Shown: positions 29,504-39,071, counted from the first letter of the stretch. The stretch: 64,000 nt of DNA from Alteromonadales bacterium alter-6D02 (GCA_002835545.1 PIZK01000007.1:48501-112500), one strand, 5' to 3'. The notes: generated by a model not told the origin, from the sequence alone. A program made the numbers and translations.

Positions 29504-30244
29504 ATGCCCAATACAAGTGCTCAACTCAAAGGAAGCTTATTTCCTTTGTCTGTTCTCCAACTTGAAGATAATGACTTAGGTAAGTTAGAACTCCAATTGG
29601 ATAACAAGCTCAAACAAGCACCTTCTTTTTTCTTTCGCGCCCCTGTTGTTATTAATATTGAGAAACTCACTGACGATGAAATTGATTTTAGAAAGCTCAA
29701 ACACTCTATAGAGAGCAAAGATTTTATTTGTGTTGGTGTTTGTAATGGCACGACGGTTCAAAAACAGCAAGCTCGCCTTGCCGGTCTTGCGACATTACAG
29801 CAACCTAAACACAACGAACCCGTTAAGGTGTTACCTAAAGCAGCAGCGCGAGAGTTAGAAAAAGTAGCCATAGAAAAGCCGGTTATTGAAGAAGCACCAA
29901 AACAAGCCACAAAAATTGTTCGCCAAAATATTCGTTCGGGACAGCAAGTTTATGCACAAGGTGGTGATTTAGTCATCATTGGTTCAGTAGGCAACGGCGC
30001 TGAAGTCATTGCTGATGGCAGTATTCATATTTATGGAAAACTTCGCGGCCGGGCGATTGCTGGCGCTAAAGGTGATCAGCAAAGCGCCATATTCTGTCAA
30101 TCTATCGAAGCCGAGCTCGTTTCCATTGCTGGGACCTATTGGCTAAGTGAAGCAATTCAAGAGAATCATTGGCAACAATCTGGCTTAATCAAATTAGAAA
30201 AGGAGCAACTCGTTGTCGAGTCGCTTCCTGGTTTAAATAATTAA
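29504..30244 (+). CDS. minC: Septum site-determining protein MinC
   Basis: Inhibits FtsZ assembly away from mid-cell. The 246-aa product has an N-terminal FtsZ-inhibiting domain (about residues 1-105), a linker and a C-terminal beta-helix (VYAQGGDLVIIGSVGNGAEV, then GSIHIYGKLRGRAIAGA) that binds MinD. The ATG at 29504 is chosen over an earlier ATG at 29459 because AGGA is 10 nt upstream and the protein then matches the family start. The minD start follows 13 nt after its stop. Confidence 0.95.
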   Translation: MPNTSAQLKGSLFPLSVLQLEDNDLGKLELQLDNKLKQAPSFFFRAPVVINIEKLTDDEIDFRKLKHSIESKDFICVGVCNGTTVQKQQARLAGLATLQQPKHNEPVKVLPKAAARELEKVAIEKPVIEEAPKQATKIVRQNIRSGQQVYAQGGDLVIIGSVGNGAEVIADGSIHIYGKLRGRAIAGAKGDQQSAIFCQSIEAELVSIAGTYWLSEAIQENHWQQSGLIKLEKEQLVVESLPGLNN

Positions 30245-30257
30245 AGGAATGAGAACT

Positions 30258-31067
30258 ATGTCTCAAGTAATCGTTGTTACATCGGGAAAAGGCGGTGTAG
30301 GAAAAACAACTTCTAGTGCAGCAATAGGCACAGGACTGGCCTTAAAAGGCCATAAAACGGTTATCATTGATTTTGATATCGGCCTACGAAACTTAGACTT
30401 AATCATGGGTTGTGAACGTCGTGTTGTTTATGATTTTGTTAACCTGATCAATGGTGAATCGAATTTAAATCAAACTCTAATTAAAGATAAGCGTGTTAAA
30501 GACCTCTATATCCTACCAGCTTCACAGACTAGAGATAAAGATGCCCTTACAAAAGAAGGGGTGGGTAAAGTCATTGACGAACTTAAAGAGCAATTTGACT
30601 TCATCATTTGTGATTCACCCGCAGGTATTGAAGCAGGTGCAATGATGGCACTCTATTATGCTGACCAAGCTATTGTTACGACCAACCCTGAAGTATCATC
30701 AGTTCGTGACTCAGACCGTATTCTAGGTATCTTACAAAGCAAGTCTAAACGTGCAGAGCAAGGTTTAGAGCCAATCAAAGAACACTTGCTAGTAACCCGC
30801 TATAACCCTTCTCGTGTTGACGAAGGTGAAATGTTAAGTGTTGATGATATCGTAGACATCTTAGCGATTAAATTGTTGGGTGTGATTCCTGAGTCTCAAG
30901 CCGTGTTAAAAGCTTCAAACTCTGGTGAGCCTGTTGTGCTTGATAGCGATAGCGATGCGGGTCAAGCTTACGACGACGCAATCGAACGTTTACTTGGAAA
31001 AGAAGTTGATCTTCGCTTCTTAACTCAAGAGAAAAAAGGTTTACTTAAGCGTATTTTCGGAGGTTAA
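30258..31067 (+). CDS. minD: Septum site-determining ATPase MinD
   Basis: Membrane-associated ParA-type ATPase that carries MinC and oscillates with MinE. The 269-aa protein has the deviant Walker A SGKGGVGKTTSS, switch regions VIIDFDIGLRNLD and CDSPAGIEAGA, and a C-terminal amphipathic membrane helix KKGLLKRIFGG. The start at 30258 leaves 9 nt from AAAGGA; an ATG at 30249 directly abuts the ribosome site. It is nearly identical to E. coli MinD. Two nt separate it from minE. Confidence 0.97.
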   Translation: MSQVIVVTSGKGGVGKTTSSAAIGTGLALKGHKTVIIDFDIGLRNLDLIMGCERRVVYDFVNLINGESNLNQTLIKDKRVKDLYILPASQTRDKDALTKEGVGKVIDELKEQFDFIICDSPAGIEAGAMMALYYADQAIVTTNPEVSSVRDSDRILGILQSKSKRAEQGLEPIKEHLLVTRYNPSRVDEGEMLSVDDIVDILAIKLLGVIPESQAVLKASNSGEPVVLDSDSDAGQAYDDAIERLLGKEVDLRFLTQEKKGLLKRIFGG

Positions 31068-31069
31068 TA

Positions 31070-31330
31070 ATGGCACTACTAGATTATTTTCGTAGCAATA
31101 AAAAACCTACGGCTTCTTTAGCGAAAGAACGGTTAAAAATCATTGTTGCTCATGAACGTCAAAACCGTGAAGGGCCTGATTATTTACCGCAACTTAAACA
31201 AGACATCTTAGATGTTATTGCGAAGTATGTAAAAGTTGGCGATGAAAAAGTCAGTGTCGAGTTTGACCAAAATGATGAACTCGCAGTGCTAGAACTCAAC
31301 GTGACGTTGCCAGATGTAGAGCGTAAGTAA
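31070..31330 (+). CDS. minE: Cell division topological specificity factor MinE
   Basis: An 86-aa protein with the N-terminal membrane helix MALLDYFRSN, the anti-MinCD segment with AKERLKIIVAHER and the C-terminal topological specificity domain. It stimulates MinD ATPase and drives oscillation. It is the last gene of minCDE and ends before a bidirectional hairpin. Confidence 0.96.
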   Translation: MALLDYFRSNKKPTASLAKERLKIIVAHERQNREGPDYLPQLKQDILDVIAKYVKVGDEKVSVEFDQNDELAVLELNVTLPDVERK

Positions 31331-31340
31331 CGTAGTTTAT

Positions 31341-31384
31341 AGCGTAGTCAAAAAGGACTAAACGCCCTTTTATGACTACGCTTT
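31341..31384. terminator. Bidirectional hairpin between convergent minE and rnd
   Basis: AGCGTAGTCA (31341-31350) pairs with TGACTACGCT (31373-31382), and the inner AAAAGG pairs with CCTTTT, giving a long near-perfect stem between converging genes. T residues follow only weakly on each strand. Confidence 0.7.
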
Positions 31385-31401
31385 AACAACCGCCTCAAGA
31401 A

Positions 31402-32526
31402 CTACTGCTTAATAAGCGGTAAAACCTTTTCAGCTAAAAGTTGCTTACGCCAACCTGTTAATAATACAGGTGCTGGTAATTGTTTTTCTTGAAATTCAGG
31501 CTTCCAATAATAGCTCAATACTTCATGGATCAATTTCTTAGAAGCAATAATCTCTTTCGGAATCCCCGATTTTTCAGCGGTTTGCTCTACTAACCCTTTA
31601 ATCGCTTTAAAGGTTTTTTTATACGCTGGATAGTCAATCAAACGTGTTAATGGTGTTGGTAAAACATCCAATTCAAGCGCAGCAACGACAATACTCACGA
31701 TTTTTTTACCATGGCGCTTAACAACCATTGGATGAATATTGTCAATCGCCCGTAAACCATTACCGCTCTTTGGGCACGCTTTTGCTATCGCAAATAGCTC
31801 ATTATCTTTAAGAATAAAACCCTGAGCCAGATTACGCTTGATAGCTTCCATTTGTCGCCATTGCGCTAGCTCTTTTAATACAGCTAACTGCTGTGGGTTT
31901 AACTGCCAAGCATTGCTAATATCAAAATACTTTTCATCTGCTGGCTTCTCATTCGTTTTTTCAGCCAGGCGACGACATTCTTCAAGGCAAAGCGATAATT
32001 TATCTTGCTCTTCAAGTGCTGATACTAATGGTTTATACACTTGATATAAATAAGCAACGTCATTCGCAGCATATTTCAGCTGTGACTCAGATAAGGGACG
32101 TGCTAACCAATTCGTGCGAGACTCACCCTTATCGAGTTCAATATTACAAAATTCGTTGATTAACTTCGCATACCCCAGACTGACGCCATAACCAGCCAAT
32201 GCTGCAGCAACTTGAGTATCAAATAAAGGCGTTAGTGTGACACTGGCATTATGTCTAAACACTTCAAAATCTTCACTGCCTGCGTGAATAACCTTGGTTA
32301 AACTAGGTAATGTTAATAAGTGCCAAAACGAGGATAAATCATCAATAGCAACAGGGTCTATCAATGCCAGCGTTTCTCCATCATAGGCTTGAATCAAGCC
32401 AAGTGCAGCATGATAAGTTCGCTCACGAACAAATTCTGTATCAATTGCTAAAAACTCTGCTCGCGCATATTGTTGACAGAGGTCGGCTAACGCCTGTTCA
32501 GTTTCTATATATAAATAATCTATCAC
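31402..32526 (-). CDS. rnd: Ribonuclease D
   Basis: A 3'-5' exoribonuclease in tRNA 3' maturation. The 374-aa protein has the DEDDy exonuclease motifs FLAIDTEFVRERTYH, an HAGSEDFEVF segment and YAANDVAYLYQVY, then an HRDC domain (about residues 210-290) with LAQWRQMEAIKRN. The start is GTG (32526). It lies downstream of fadD as in E. coli, though a terminator separates them. Confidence 0.95.
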   Translation of the reverse strand: MIDYLYIETEQALADLCQQYARAEFLAIDTEFVRERTYHAALGLIQAYDGETLALIDPVAIDDLSSFWHLLTLPSLTKVIHAGSEDFEVFRHNASVTLTPLFDTQVAAALAGYGVSLGYAKLINEFCNIELDKGESRTNWLARPLSESQLKYAANDVAYLYQVYKPLVSALEEQDKLSLCLEECRRLAEKTNEKPADEKYFDISNAWQLNPQQLAVLKELAQWRQMEAIKRNLAQGFILKDNELFAIAKACPKSGNGLRAIDNIHPMVVKRHGKKIVSIVVAALELDVLPTPLTRLIDYPAYKKTFKAIKGLVEQTAEKSGIPKEIIASKKLIHEVLSYYWKPEFQEKQLPAPVLLTGWRKQLLAEKVLPLIKQ

Positions 32527-32549
32527 TCTGATTCCTTTATTTATGGCAT

Positions 32550-32576
32550 AAAAAAGCTAGCCACATTGGGCTAGCT
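32550..32576 (-). terminator. Terminator between fadD and rnd
   Basis: Stem AGCTAGCC (32555-32562) with GGCTAGCT (32569-32576), loop ACATTG. The minus-strand reading ends in TTTTTT. It should end most fadD transcripts before rnd. Confidence 0.88.
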
Positions 32577-32621
32577 ATTTTATAGGAACGGTATTAGGAA
32601 TACCAACTGCAAAAACGGTGA

Positions 32622-34298
32622 TTAACCTTCTTGACCGAGTGCTTCTTCTCTTAGTGTACGGCGCAAAATCTTGCCAACGTTAGTTTTTGGTAGTTCATCA
32701 CGAAATTCAATCAGTTTTGGCACTTTGTAAGCCGTCAGTTCATTACGACAATGCGAGATTAAATCTTGTTCACTCAATCCTTGATCTTTTTTAACCACGT
32801 AAATTTTAACGACTTCACCTGACACTTCATGTGGAATACCAATGGCCGCTACTTCAAGCACCCCAGAGTGCATCGCACAAATATCTTCAATTTCATTTGG
32901 AAAAACATTAAAGCCAGAAACAATAATCATGTCTTTTTGACGATCAACAATTCGACAAAACCCCTGCTCATCTATGGTTGCAATGTCACCTGTTCCAAAC
33001 CAATCACCGTCCATCACTTTAGCGGTTTCTTCAGGTTTATTATAATAACCGAGCATCACTTGAGGCCCACGAACTTGCAGCTCTCCGGGTTCATTAAAAC
33101 CAACCTCTTGACCTTTATCATCAATAATACGTACATCTGTTGACGAACAAGGTAGGCCGATAGAACCGGTAAAACCTGTTGAATTATGAGGTGTCACTGT
33201 GACTAGAGGCGCACACTCAGTTAACCCATAACCCTCGAGTAAAAATGTACCTGTGACTTGTTGCCATTCATCAGCAACGGCACGCTGTACAGCCATACCG
33301 CCGCCTAATGTCAGCTTAAGGCTAGAAAAGTCTAATTGCTTAAACTGTTCATTATTAAGTAGCGCATTAAATAGCGTATTGACACCTGTTAACGCGGTGA
33401 ACTTATATTGTGATAGCTCCTTGACAAAGCCAGGAATATCACGCGGGTTGGTTATTAATAAGTTTTGTGCGCCAAACTTCATAAACAACAGGCAATTGGC
33501 CGTTAATGCAAAAATATGGTAAAGCGGTAATGCGGTGACCACAATCTCTTGGCCTGCATTCAATTTCATTCCAAAAGCCGCAGAAGCTTGCTCTAAATTT
33601 GCGACCATATTGCGGTGTGAAAGCATTGCCCCTTTTGATAAGCCCGTCGTACCGCCGGTATATTGTAGGTACGCCAAATCATCACCAGTCACCGTTGGTT
33701 TTATGTATTGACTGTAACTCCCTTTAACCAATGCTTTTCGCATCGATATAGCCCCAGGGAGATCAAACTTTGGTACCATTTTTTTAACGTATTTCACCAC
33801 AAAATTGACTAACGTTCGTTTAACAGGGTTAAACTGGTCGCCAAGGTTGGTTAAAATGACGTGCTTTATAGGAGTCTCTTCGACCACTTTTTCCAGTGTA
33901 TCGGCAAAGTTTGAAATCACTACAATAGCTTTAGCGCCAGAGTCATTCAGCTGATGCTTTAATTCACGAGGGGTATAAAGAGGGTTTACATTAACCACAA
34001 TTAAGCCAGCTCTGAGTGCACCAAACATAGCAATGGGGTACTGCAATACATTAGGCATCATAATCGCGATGCGATCACCTTTAACCAGCTTCAATTCGTT
34101 TTGTAAATAAGCAGCAAAGTGACGGCTTTGTTCTTCAAGCTTACGGTATGTAATCACATGCCCCATATTCGCGAACGCAGGCGCATCGGCGAACTTACTA
34201 ACACTTTCTTCGAACACATCAACTAGTGATCCATAATGGTTAGGATCGATGGTTTCTACAACATCTTCTGGATAGCTTTTAAGCCAAACTTTTTCCAC
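32622..34298 (-). CDS. fadD: Long-chain fatty acid-CoA ligase FadD
   Basis: Activates imported long-chain fatty acids to acyl-CoA, the first step of beta-oxidation and the signal sensed by FadR. The 558-aa protein has the AMP-binding P-loop [12 protein letters not shown], the [11 protein letters not shown] motif, [10 protein letters not shown] and the C-terminal [10 protein letters not shown] catalytic Lys. The start is GTG (34298) with GAGGAA 6 nt upstream. A palindrome 65 bp upstream may be a regulator site. Confidence 0.96.
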   Translation of the reverse strand: MEKVWLKSYPEDVVETIDPNHYGSLVDVFEESVSKFADAPAFANMGHVITYRKLEEQSRHFAAYLQNELKLVKGDRIAIMMPNVLQYPIAMFGALRAGLIVVNVNPLYTPRELKHQLNDSGAKAIVVISNFADTLEKVVEETPIKHVILTNLGDQFNPVKRTLVNFVVKYVKKMVPKFDLPGAISMRKALVKGSYSQYIKPTVTGDDLAYLQYTGGTTGLSKGAMLSHRNMVANLEQASAAFGMKLNAGQEIVVTALPLYHIFALTANCLLFMKFGAQNLLITNPRDIPGFVKELSQYKFTALTGVNTLFNALLNNEQFKQLDFSSLKLTLGGGMAVQRAVADEWQQVTGTFLLEGYGLTECAPLVTVTPHNSTGFTGSIGLPCSSTDVRIIDDKGQEVGFNEPGELQVRGPQVMLGYYNKPEETAKVMDGDWFGTGDIATIDEQGFCRIVDRQKDMIIVSGFNVFPNEIEDICAMHSGVLEVAAIGIPHEVSGEVVKIYVVKKDQGLSEQDLISHCRNELTAYKVPKLIEFRDELPKTNVGKILRRTLREEALGQEG

Positions 34299-34362
34299 AA
34301 TAATTTCCTCGTTTGTCTAGTTAGCATTGTTATTAATTTTTAGGTGCGCTAACTCAGCGTAT

Positions 34363-34378
34363 TTAAACGTATGTTTAA
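34363..34378. promoter_or_regulatory. Candidate operator upstream of fadD (PsrA-like palindrome)
   Basis: TTAAACGTATGTTTAA is an inverted repeat of TTAAAC/GTTTAA about 65 bp before the fadD start. Its AAAC-N4-GTTT core resembles sites of the TetR-family fatty-acid regulator PsrA, as described in Alteromonadales and Pseudomonas. No psrA gene is in the window. Confidence 0.4.
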
Positions 34379-34437
34379 TAATCCCACAACTTATCTCAAA
34401 ATAACAGTACTATTTAGAGCTTTTACCCTAAAAGTAT

Positions 34438-35289
34438 TTACTTCATTAAATGTTGCTCAATATATTGCCAAACACACTGCGGACTTTCCATATGTACATG
34501 ATGGCCACCAGCAACACTTTTAATTGATAACTTTTCGACCATCAATTGACGTTGCTTTATCCCTGTACGCAAATGAATATAGCCTTGTTCAGCTAAAATA
34601 AGTAACGTATCACTTGATATACTATTTAGTACATCATGGGCTTGAGACTCGGTCATTCGCCAAGGAGATAAGTTTCTTAAGCGTCGATCACCACGCCACG
34701 TTACCCCACCCTCGACAGGCGTTATCGAGCGTTCAACTAAGAGTTTTGCCTGTTCAAGACCAAAATCACTCACAGCAAGCCTGGCAGCAACCGCACTCTC
34801 TGTTGAGTCGTGAACTGGTTTGCGCTTAGTTTGGGCCTTATGTTGACTAAGTATAGACTTACGTAAGATCGATGTCGTTTGATTTTCGTTTGCCGTTAAT
34901 GGACCTAACGCCTCTATCAGAACTAATTTGTCTAATTTCTCAGGGAAAGCGCTGGCAAAAAGGGAGGCTACGATCGCCCCTAAAGAATGACCGATAATAT
35001 GAAGGCTTTGCCAGTTTTGTTGTGCTATTAGCACATACAAGTCATTCACATAATCCGTTAAATGATAACTTGCTCCGCTAGGCCGATGCATGGAGTACCC
35101 ATGACCAGGCCAATCAATAGCTACAACATGGTAATCTTTAATAAAAGGAAGTAATGGTATAAAGCTCGCTGCATTATCCAGCCAGCCATGCAGCAACAGA
35201 AGCGTTGGTTTGCTTTCGTCACCTTGACTTATCCCTGATAAGGTTATGTGAGGTAAGGTAAATGATACTTCTCTCATTCGAGCATCCAT
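34438..35289 (-). CDS. Alpha/beta fold hydrolase
   Basis: A 283-aa cytoplasmic protein without signal peptide. Features are the oxyanion-region LLLHGWLDNAASF, the nucleophile elbow IIGHSLGAIVAS (Ser near residue 104) and the late catalytic His in GGHHVHMES. It resembles small carboxyl-esterases or lipases of the MhpC type. It lies in the tsaB-fadD interval, where E. coli has the lipoprotein gene yeaY instead. Its stop is about 140 bp from fadD. The substrate is unknown. Confidence 0.88.
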   Translation of the reverse strand: MDARMREVSFTLPHITLSGISQGDESKPTLLLLHGWLDNAASFIPLLPFIKDYHVVAIDWPGHGYSMHRPSGASYHLTDYVNDLYVLIAQQNWQSLHIIGHSLGAIVASLFASAFPEKLDKLVLIEALGPLTANENQTTSILRKSILSQHKAQTKRKPVHDSTESAVAARLAVSDFGLEQAKLLVERSITPVEGGVTWRGDRRLRNLSPWRMTESQAHDVLNSISSDTLLILAEQGYIHLRTGIKQRQLMVEKLSIKSVAGGHHVHMESPQCVWQYIEQHLMK

Positions 35290-35290
35290 G

Positions 35291-35932
35291 TTATTTTCGA
35301 TTAAACTCGAGGCTTGCTAATTTAAACAAAATAAAGCAACCCCAACCACACCAAGCAAACACCCAAACTATTTCGGGAAGACCAGTGACACGAGCCAAAA
35401 TAGCACCGTCCCCCACTTGATGACCGTCAATTAAATGTAACGGGTTAGTTATCGCATTCATCAAAACTACAATACCAATAAATTGAATTAACCATGTTAA
35501 TACACGCGATTGTCGCTTGATCAACAAACAACCGAGCAGCGATAGCATCATTGTTAAAATAAAGAGAGTAGTTAAATCAGATAGCCAAAACACAATAGTG
35601 ACCATCAGGATCAGGGCGACAAAGGAAATAATAAATTTGGCTAAATTTGGTTTTGGACCAACCAAGTAAAGTAAACCGCCAAAGAGCGGTGTGCCAGCGT
35701 AGCCTGCTACTGCAATAAGCCAACTACTGCCACCACGAGAAACCAAGTGACCAGCACCGTTGAGGCTCAAAGAGAACTCAATAATTTGTCCACCTGTAAG
35801 TAATGTCATGATGCCATGGGATAACTCATGGAAGGTAGTAGATAAATAAAGCAGAGGAATATTAATGAACGGTAAATAAGTGAGAAAAAATGCGGCACAA
35901 CAATATAAAATGAGACGTGCTAATGATGTCAT
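35291..35932 (-). CDS. M50 family membrane metallopeptidase-like protein
   Basis: A 213-aa polytopic membrane protein with the zinc motif HELSH in LSTTFHELSHGIMTLLTGG (HExxH, His and Glu near residues 34-38) within a membrane segment. This is the hallmark of site-2-protease-like M50 enzymes. Five or six hydrophobic segments are visible. The third zinc ligand is not obvious. The ATG at 35932 is preferred over a TTG at 35956 because it avoids overlap and has AGG upstream. It is 7 nt after the unknown 122-aa gene and 1 nt before the alpha/beta hydrolase, a tight operon. Confidence 0.82.
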   Translation of the reverse strand: MTSLARLILYCCAAFFLTYLPFINIPLLYLSTTFHELSHGIMTLLTGGQIIEFSLSLNGAGHLVSRGGSSWLIAVAGYAGTPLFGGLLYLVGPKPNLAKFIISFVALILMVTIVFWLSDLTTLFILTMMLSLLGCLLIKRQSRVLTWLIQFIGIVVLMNAITNPLHLIDGHQVGDGAILARVTGLPEIVWVFAWCGWGCFILFKLASLEFNRK

Positions 35933-35939
35933 TGGTGGC

Positions 35940-36308
35940 CTATGCAAATATATCAATGCCCACTAAACGCTGAATTTCCTCACGTCTAGGCGCATTAGCA
36001 ACTGCTTGATAGCTAGAAATAGCCAGCCTATTTTCAACTTGCGGTTGGTCATAGATCGTTTGACTTTCTTGGTGCGCAGCAGCGACAGACTCATATTGCG
36101 CTTGAGTTAGCGAGCGAGCCTGTTCTTGTTGTTGCTGGTCTTCATCGCCAACCTGTAGCACTCTCGCTTGGCCATTTTCCGCAGCGGCTTCTACGCCATC
36201 AACAACAAGGTTTTGTTTTATACTATTAGGAGCAGCAGCATTCGCTGCGAGATTTTCACTCGCAGTGGGTGTTGTTTGATAATTTTGAAACTGATTTCGA
36301 ATCTGCAT
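35940..36308 (-). CDS. Uncharacterised 122-aa Gln/Ala-rich protein in the tsaB operon
   Basis: No family recognised. The protein is soluble, without signal or membrane segment, and rich in Ala, Gln, Asn and Glu. A disordered N-terminus precedes a QQQQEQ tract and a C-terminal part likely to be helical (SLTQAQYESVAAAHQ). It ends REEIQRLVGIDIFA, a pattern resembling short conserved C-terminal motifs of marine gammaproteobacterial hypotheticals. It lies about 56 nt after tsaB and 7 nt before the M50-like gene. Start taken at the ATG at 36308; no strong ribosome site is seen. Confidence 0.65.
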   Translation of the reverse strand: MQIRNQFQNYQTTPTASENLAANAAAPNSIKQNLVVDGVEAAAENGQARVLQVGDEDQQQQEQARSLTQAQYESVAAAHQESQTIYDQPQVENRLAISSYQAVANAPRREEIQRLVGIDIFA

Positions 36309-36364
36309 ATTAAACAAATACTAGCATAAAAAAAACACGATTGACTAGTAAACCTTGCTCGTTG

Positions 36365-37072
36365 TTATTCTCTACCAGGTAATTTTTTCCAAGTAACAGT
36401 ATCTCGCAAATATACAGGTGCAGCTTCTTCAACATCAACAGCTTGGTGACTTTTCCAAGCCTGCTTGGCCAATGGAGCCATCGCCTCAGCATTCGGGTAT
36501 AACACCGACTCTAACACCGTTATTTTAGCCATTTTAACGAGTTCAGGGTATGCTTGCCAAGCTGTCCCAACGGCAACAAACGAATGCTCAGGGTATGTCA
36601 GTTGGGTCAGTACCTCTGGGTTTAGCACTTGTTCCTCACCGACTAATGTCGCCAGACCATTCTCATTACGATAAATGCCCCAGTAAACTTCACCCATCCT
36701 AGCATCAATACCAGCCATGACATATTCAGCTTGGTGCTTATCAATAGCTTCCTGTGCCATGGTGGCTAATGTTGATAATGCGATGACTGGCTTTTCAGCA
36801 CCTAACGCTAAGCCCTGCATAATTCCAGTGCCAATGCGCACGCCAGTAAAGCTTCCTGGTCCTCGTCCCCAAGCAATGGCATCCAGATCGTTAACTTTTA
36901 ACTGTGCCTGTTTTAGCAAAGTGTCAACCATAGGTAACACCATTTTTGTATGGCTGCGGGGCGTCACATCAAATGACGAAATAACATTATCGTTATGCAG
37001 CAACGCAACAGAACATGCTTCCGTCGAAGTATCGATAATTAAGATTTTTTCTGACATAGTTTTTTCTGACAT
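36365..37072 (-). CDS. tsaB: tRNA threonylcarbamoyladenosine biosynthesis protein TsaB
   Basis: Works with TsaC, TsaD and TsaE to make t6A37 on tRNAs reading ANN codons. The product, about 235 aa, is an inactive ASKHA-fold paralogue of TsaD with ILIIDTSTEACSVALL and the WGRGPGSFTGVRIG segment. The start is ambiguous because a 15-bp block containing ATGTCAGAAAAAA is duplicated, giving in-frame ATGs at 37072 and 37057, plus GTG at 37081; the first ATG is used. It lies between yoaA and the unknown gene, matching the yoaA-tsaB-...-fadD-rnd order of enterics. Confidence 0.94.
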   Translation of the reverse strand: MSEKTMSEKILIIDTSTEACSVALLHNDNVISSFDVTPRSHTKMVLPMVDTLLKQAQLKVNDLDAIAWGRGPGSFTGVRIGTGIMQGLALGAEKPVIALSTLATMAQEAIDKHQAEYVMAGIDARMGEVYWGIYRNENGLATLVGEEQVLNPEVLTQLTYPEHSFVAVGTAWQAYPELVKMAKITVLESVLYPNAEAMAPLAKQAWKSHQAVDVEEAAPVYLRDTVTWKKLPGRE

Positions 37073-37102
37073 AGAATTCACTTTAAAAGTACCTAATCAA
37101 AG

Positions 37103-39031
37103 TTAGGCAGATATATTTTCTAAATAATTTATAACTTGTTTTATATCACGAGTACGCTTCATATCTGGCAAGCTTTGTAAAAAGACTCGCCCATAAGGCC
37201 GTGAAATAATACGTGTATCACACAATACAAGGACACCACGATCTTGCTGATCACGGATCAAACGACCGGCTCCTTGCTTTAAGGCAATCACAGCCTGAGG
37301 AATTTGAACCGCGTCAAAGCCTTCAATACCTTGCTTTCGTTTGTCGTCAAGGCGAGCCTTAAGTAATGGGTCATCGGGAGAAGCAAAAGGTAATTTATCG
37401 ATGATAACACAACGTAATGCATCACCTCTAATATCGACGCCTTCCCAAAATGATGCAGTTGCCAGTAGTACAGCATGGCCATCATTAGCAAACTGCTTAA
37501 GCAAGTTTTGTTTGCTATCACTGCCTTGCACAAGTAATTGCTGACTTAATTGTGTGCTGAGCATTGCTTGAAGGCGATTTAAGGTTGAGAAACTCGTTAC
37601 TAGAATTAGAACGCCGCCATTACTGGCTTGAGTCAACACACTAATAGTCTGTGCAAGTGCATCAATGTATTGTGGATTCGCGGGCTCAGGGAGGTAGCGC
37701 GGCACGCAAAACATTGATTGTTGTTGGTAATCAAACGGACTTGCTAGCGACAGTGTTTTAACATCAGTTAAACCAAGCTGCTGATTAAAATGTTCGAAAC
37801 TATCATCTACTTTCAAGGTTGCAGAAGTAAATAACCATGCCGTTTTCAAATCTTTCATGTGCTCAGTAAATTTATCTGCGATGGATAATGGACTGATATT
37901 AAGTTGTAGATGTAATCGATTGGCTTCAAACCAAAAACTAAAACCTAATTTGTCTGATTGTTTGAATAAATCAAAACGCGTCTTAAGTTCTAATAAGCGC
38001 TCAAAGCAATTGTCTAATGTATCACTACGTCCAAGTGATATTTTTATCACTTGATATAGAAAATCGAGGTTTACCGATAATTGTTCAAAAGCATTATGAA
38101 TATCTTGCCGTTTTAACGCTTCATGCCAATTACCCCGTTCTCCTTGGTGGGAGAAACATAATCTAAGCTGATCACTACACCGTTCAACGATTTGCGCAGC
38201 TTTTAGTAATTGTTTAGTATCTTTGAGCTCACTGTAATATACATACGCTACGTCACTTGCGAGCTCTTTTAGCGTTCTGGTTGATAATGATTGACCAAAA
38301 TAGCCACAAGCGATATCAGGAATTTGATGGGCTTCATCGAAGATCACCAATTCACTTTCAGGGATCAACTCCCCAAAACCAGTATCTTTCAATGCCATAT
38401 CCGCAAAAAACAAATGATGATTTACAACAATTAAATCGGCTTCCATGGCTTTTCGCCGGGCTCGTAACAAATAGCAGTCATCATAGTATTTACACTTACG
38501 GCCGCTACAGTTATCCGCTGTAGAAGTAACCAATGGAAAAGCAAACGATGATTCGTTTACGCCGGGCACCTCCCCTAGATCGCCGCTCACAGTATGGGCA
38601 GACCATCGTTTTATTTGGCCTAGATCATGTGCTAACTGCTCGTTTCCTGACGCTCCTTCAGCCTGTTGTTTCTTGAGACGCTCGATACACAAGTAGTTAC
38701 TGCGGCCCTTTAATAGTGCTGTTTTTAACGGCTTGTTTAAAGCCTCGCGAACAACAGGTAAGTCTTTATAATATAACTGTTCTTGTAGTGCCTTGGTACC
38801 GGTACTAACAATTGTTTTCGCCCCAGATAATATTGCACTAATCAAATAAGCAAAGGTTTTACCGGTACCAGTTTGAGCTTCAACCACTAATTTTTCTTGA
38901 TTGGGAACGACTTCACCAATAGCCAATGCCATCGTCGTTTGCACTTGACGTTCTTGATACCCATCAATGGCTTTAGCTAATGCACCATCACTAGAAAACG
39001 CGTTAGCGATTTGTCCTTGAACTGATTTCAT
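37103..39031 (-). CDS. yoaA: ATP-dependent DNA helicase YoaA (XPD/DinG-like)
   Basis: A superfamily 2 helicase with an Fe-S cluster, implicated with HolC in repair of replication forks in E. coli. The 642-aa protein has Walker A VEAQTGTGKTFAYL, a cysteine cluster (CIERL, CSGRKCKYYDDC), VIFDEAHQIPD and the late motif VALKQGAGRLIRD. All catalytic motifs are intact. It immediately precedes tsaB, 30 nt away, the same operon as in E. coli. A terminator of glnS lies before its start, with the two genes on the same strand. Confidence 0.94.
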   Translation of the reverse strand: MKSVQGQIANAFSSDGALAKAIDGYQERQVQTTMALAIGEVVPNQEKLVVEAQTGTGKTFAYLISAILSGAKTIVSTGTKALQEQLYYKDLPVVREALNKPLKTALLKGRSNYLCIERLKKQQAEGASGNEQLAHDLGQIKRWSAHTVSGDLGEVPGVNESSFAFPLVTSTADNCSGRKCKYYDDCYLLRARRKAMEADLIVVNHHLFFADMALKDTGFGELIPESELVIFDEAHQIPDIACGYFGQSLSTRTLKELASDVAYVYYSELKDTKQLLKAAQIVERCSDQLRLCFSHQGERGNWHEALKRQDIHNAFEQLSVNLDFLYQVIKISLGRSDTLDNCFERLLELKTRFDLFKQSDKLGFSFWFEANRLHLQLNISPLSIADKFTEHMKDLKTAWLFTSATLKVDDSFEHFNQQLGLTDVKTLSLASPFDYQQQSMFCVPRYLPEPANPQYIDALAQTISVLTQASNGGVLILVTSFSTLNRLQAMLSTQLSQQLLVQGSDSKQNLLKQFANDGHAVLLATASFWEGVDIRGDALRCVIIDKLPFASPDDPLLKARLDDKRKQGIEGFDAVQIPQAVIALKQGAGRLIRDQQDRGVLVLCDTRIISRPYGRVFLQSLPDMKRTRDIKQVINYLENISA

Positions 39032-39071
39032 TAGCCTCGTTACTCAATAAGCAGAAAGATAAATATGACAT

